Assembly: GCA_023257255.1 (NCBI GenBank)
Contig: JALRCR010000009.1
Span: 1 to 37,719, forward strand
From: Gammaproteobacteria bacterium
GTDB lineage: Bacteria; Pseudomonadota; Gammaproteobacteria; Ga0077536
DNA length: 37,719 nt
Direction: 5' to 3'
Shown: positions 35,416 to 37,719 of the stretch, in pieces
How the letters are laid out: every line of letters begins with the position of its first letter
Numbering within the stretch: the stretch's first letter is position 1
The notes under the pieces: model-generated
Database searches by the model: none
What the model was told of the DNA's origin: nothing
The model's input: the letters and a program-made list of their open reading frames with translations, nothing else
Program-made: the position numbers and the translations under genes

Positions 35416-35479
35416 AATTTGGGGTCAGAGTAAAAACTAGCCAGAGTCTGCGGTCGAGTTTTTACTCTGACCCCAAATT
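35416..35479. repeat. Perfect 23-bp inverted repeat (REP-like palindromic element)
   Basis: The left arm (35416-35438) and right arm (35457-35479) are perfect reverse complements over 23 nt, separated by 18 nt. The core reads TTTGGGGTCAGAGTAAAAA. From memory, this core is common in many proteobacterial genomes next to Y1/IS200-like (RAYT) transposases, so this may be a non-autonomous REP-type element. It lies between convergent LLM genes, and its RNA hairpin could end transcription from both sides. No transposase is in the window. Confidence 0.8.
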
Positions 35480-35494
35480 CTGAGCAGTCCGGGA

Positions 35495-36418
35495 TCAGGC
35501 GAACTCGCCCCGCACCGCTGCGAGGAAATCGAAGGTCCGGTCGAAGGCGCCCGGGTCGACCTCGGCGATCGAGGCGTTGAAATCGGTCACGCCGGCGTCC
35601 CGCAGGCGCAGCAGCTGTTCGCGAAGCTGGGCCTCATCGCCAACCAGCGCCGCGTCGCCAGGACCGCGATGTCCCTCGCGTTCCAGCATTGCGCGGTAGC
35701 TCGGCAGCTGGCCGTAGATCGCGAGCGAGCGGGCAATCTTCTCGCGCGCGGCGTCAACCTCATGGGTAAGCACAATCGGCAGACCGGCGATAATCCGCGG
35801 CACCGGTCGACCCGCCGCCGCTGCGGCCGCAGCCAGCGTGGGACGAATGTGGGTAGCCAGCGTTTGCGGCCCCGTCATCCAGGTGCTGGTGCCGTCGGCC
35901 ACCCGCCCGGTCAGGCGCAGCATCTGCTCGCCGAGCGCAGCCACCACCACCGGCACATCGACCACGCCCGGCACGTCGATCTGCAGGTTGGCGATGCGAT
36001 ACAACTCGCCTTCAAAGTTGACCATCTCCCCGCGTAGCAGCGGCCGCAGCACCGACAGGTATTCCCGCATGTGTCGCACCGGCTGGGCGTAAGACAGCCC
36101 CAGCATGCCTTCCACGACCCGCTGGTGCGACAGGCCAATGCCCAGCACGAAGCGCTGGCCGCAGAGCTGCGCGGTGGTCAGCGCCTGTTGCGCCATCGCC
36201 ATCGGATGCCGGGGATAGGTCGGCGTGACCGCTGTACCGAGTTCGATGCGGGAGGTCTCGCGGCCGGCCACGCCCAGGGCGGCAATCGCATCGATGCTGC
36301 GGATATGCGCCATCCACAGCGAGGCAAAGCCGGCCGCCTCGGCGCGCTTCGCGAGCGTCACAATGCTGTCGACGGTGACGCCGGTCATACTGGCGCCGCT
36401 CATAAGACCAAATCGCAT
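35495..36418 (-). CDS. LLM class flavin-dependent oxidoreductase (third copy)
   Basis: The 307-aa luciferase-like protein begins MRFGLMSGASMTGVTVDSIV and contains RAEAAGFASLWMAHI, SRIELGTAVTPTYPRHPMAMAQQA, QRFVLGIGLSHQRVVEGMLGLSY and VPVVVAALGEQMLRLTGRVADGTSTW. This pattern is close to LLM enzymes often annotated as F420-dependent in actinobacteria, yet here FMN is more probable. The ATG at 36418 has AGGA about 8 nt upstream and is preferred over a non-ATG start 102 nt further upstream. It faces the P450 run across the inverted repeat, so it is transcribed separately, but shares the gene type. Confidence 0.92.
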   Translation of the reverse strand: MRFGLMSGASMTGVTVDSIVTLAKRAEAAGFASLWMAHIRSIDAIAALGVAGRETSRIELGTAVTPTYPRHPMAMAQQALTTAQLCGQRFVLGIGLSHQRVVEGMLGLSYAQPVRHMREYLSVLRPLLRGEMVNFEGELYRIANLQIDVPGVVDVPVVVAALGEQMLRLTGRVADGTSTWMTGPQTLATHIRPTLAAAAAAAGRPVPRIIAGLPIVLTHEVDAAREKIARSLAIYGQLPSYRAMLEREGHRGPGDAALVGDEAQLREQLLRLRDAGVTDFNASIAEVDPGAFDRTFDFLAAVRGEFA

Positions 36419-36571
36419 GGGTAGATTCCTGTGGCTGATGGGAGCTGGCGCGCGTCGACGAGCGCGCGGACGACCGCAGTGTGGCGAGCCGTGGTGAACG
36501 GTACAAGCAAACCCCGTCACGGCGCGCGCCGCCCCAACAATTCTGCCTGCCTTCCACTACACTCCCGCCCC

Positions 36572-37719
36572 ATGTTGTCCTTCCGTGATGTCGCGCTCCG
36601 CCGCGGCGGCAAAGTGCTGTTTTCCGGCGTGAGCTTCACCGTTCATGCCGGGCAGAAAGTAGGCCTGACCGGCGCCAACGGCGCGGGCAAGTCGAGCCTG
36701 TTCGCGATGATTCGCGGCGAGCTGGGCGCCGACAGCGGCGAAGTCGAGGTGCCCTCGCATCTCACGCTCGCGCACGTTGCGCAGGAAACCCCGCCCGACC
36801 CGCGACCCGCGCTGGAATACGCGCTGGACGGCGATGTTGAATTGCGTCAGATCGAAGCGGCGCTGGCCCGCGAGGAGGCCAGCGGCGGGGCGCGCCTCGG
36901 CGAACTCCACGAGCGCATGGCGACGATCGACGGCTATGCCGCGCCGGCCCGCGCAGCTAAATTGCTAAACGGTCTTGGCTTCGCACCGGGCAGCGAACTG
37001 CAGCCGGTCAACGCCTTCTCCGGCGGCTGGCGGATGCGGCTGAACCTGGCCCGCGCGCTGATGTGCCGCTCCGATCTACTGCTGCTCGACGAACCCACCA
37101 ACCACCTCGACCTCGACGCCGTCATCTGGCTGGAAAGCTGGCTACTGGCCTACCCCGGCACGCTCATCCTGATCTCCCACGACCGGGATTTTCTGGACCG
37201 TGTGGTGGGCGTCATCGCACACATGGAACAGGGTGGTCTGCGGCTTTACACCGGCAACTACACCGCCTTTGAGCGCGCCCGCGCCGAGCAGCTCGCCGGC
37301 CAGCAGGCGGCATTCGAGAAGCAGCAGCGTGAAGTCGCGCATATGCAGTCTTTTGTGGAGCGCTTCCGCTACAAGGCGACCAAGGCGCGGCAGGCGCAGA
37401 GCCGCCTGAAAGCGCTGGAGCGACTCGAGCTGATCGCCCCGGCGCACGTCGATTCGCCCTTCAGCTTTGCCTTCCAGAAACCGCGCAAGCTGCCGCAGCC
37501 GCTGCTGACGCTGGACCGCATCACCGTCGGCTACGGCGAGCGGGTGATTCTCGACAAGGTGAAGCTCTCCATTGCGCCCGGCGATCGGATTGCGCTGCTG
37601 GGTGCCAACGGCGCCGGTAAATCCACGCTCATCAAATTGCTGGCCGGTGAGCTCGCGCCGCAGGGCGGTGAACTCCACGGCGCACAGGATCTGGCGGTCG
37701 GCTATTTCGCCCAGCATCA
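36572..37719 (+). CDS. yheS: ABC-F family ATP-binding protein YheS, C-terminus outside window
   Basis: At least 382 codons are visible and the frame runs off the end. ABC-F proteins bind the ribosomal E-site and rescue or regulate translation. The first ABC domain has Walker A GANGAGKS (34-41), signature FSGGWRMRLNLARAL and Walker B LLLLDEPTNHLDLDAVIWLE. The linker carries VAHMQSFVERFRYKATKARQAQSR, and the second Walker A GANGAGKSTL starts the second domain. The sequence is very close to E. coli YheS as I remember it, including LILISHDRDFLD and LIAPAHVD. No Shine-Dalgarno precedes the ATG; TACACT ends 8 nt upstream, as at 29233. It is divergent from the third LLM gene. Confidence 0.95.
   Translation, partial: MLSFRDVALRRGGKVLFSGVSFTVHAGQKVGLTGANGAGKSSLFAMIRGELGADSGEVEVPSHLTLAHVAQETPPDPRPALEYALDGDVELRQIEAALAREEASGGARLGELHERMATIDGYAAPARAAKLLNGLGFAPGSELQPVNAFSGGWRMRLNLARALMCRSDLLLLDEPTNHLDLDAVIWLESWLLAYPGTLILISHDRDFLDRVVGVIAHMEQGGLRLYTGNYTAFERARAEQLAGQQAAFEKQQREVAHMQSFVERFRYKATKARQAQSRLKALERLELIAPAHVDSPFSFAFQKPRKLPQPLLTLDRITVGYGERVILDKVKLSIAPGDRIALLGANGAGKSTLIKLLAGELAPQGGELHGAQDLAVGYFAQH

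Noticed and set aside
36430-36480. GCGCGC-rich inverted repeat upstream of the third LLM gene
   Set aside because: It is low-complexity GC sequence with several alternative pairings and no clear function.

Overview
The window is about 37.7 kb of GC-rich, densely coded bacterial chromosome. The gene set points to a gammaproteobacterium: LptD and SurA, Mpl, UbiK, a YheS-type ABC-F protein, ApaGH, a soluble RnfB beside nth, and PII with AmtB next to ubiK-comM. The catabolic cluster on the right (cytochromes P450, luciferase-like flavoproteins, a GST and an acyl-CoA synthetase) would suit an environmental hydrocarbon or xenobiotic degrader such as an Immundisolibacter-like lineage. That assignment is a guess from gene content only. 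No rRNA, tRNA, CRISPR array, prophage or intact insertion sequence was seen.

Left part (1-5813, all minus strand). A signalling operon encodes an RsbW-like HATPase, an STAS anti-anti-sigma protein and a CHASE2 membrane sensor cut by the window edge. Upstream of it lies metG-rnfB-nth-DUF1841. The RnfB carries an extra C-terminal part that looks like the double 4Fe-4S tail of RnfC.

Middle part (5988-19760). apbC (Fe-S cluster carrier) and dcd read rightwards; a TusA-like protein and msrB read leftwards. ispG and mpl with a LON-substrate-binding-domain gene follow. Next comes the outer-membrane biogenesis run lptD-surA-pdxA-rsmA. aroE and a double cNMP-domain/rhodanese protein read leftwards, and a tandem CDGSH Fe-S protein reads rightwards.

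Nitrogen and competence part (19816-24064). glnK and amtB lie on the minus strand. Each has a candidate sigma-54 promoter. A strong terminator lies between them, and an NtrC-like enhancer site sits about 110 bp upstream of the predicted amtB start point. ubiK and comM read away to the right. apaG-apaH and convergent folA, thyA and lgt follow. In E. coli apaGH directly follow rsmA, so here that cluster has been split by about 6.7 kb.

Right part (27620-36418). A promoter divergent from lgt precedes a seven-gene run: acyl-CoA synthetase, predicted outer-membrane protein, P450, LLM flavoprotein, GST, P450, LLM flavoprotein. The run contains a repeated P450-LLM unit. It ends at a perfect 23-bp inverted repeat, beyond which a third LLM gene converges. 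This is the best candidate in the window for an undescribed system: a plausible route for uptake, CoA activation and oxidation of a hydrophobic substrate. A yheS-like ABC-F gene starts at 36572 and runs off the end.
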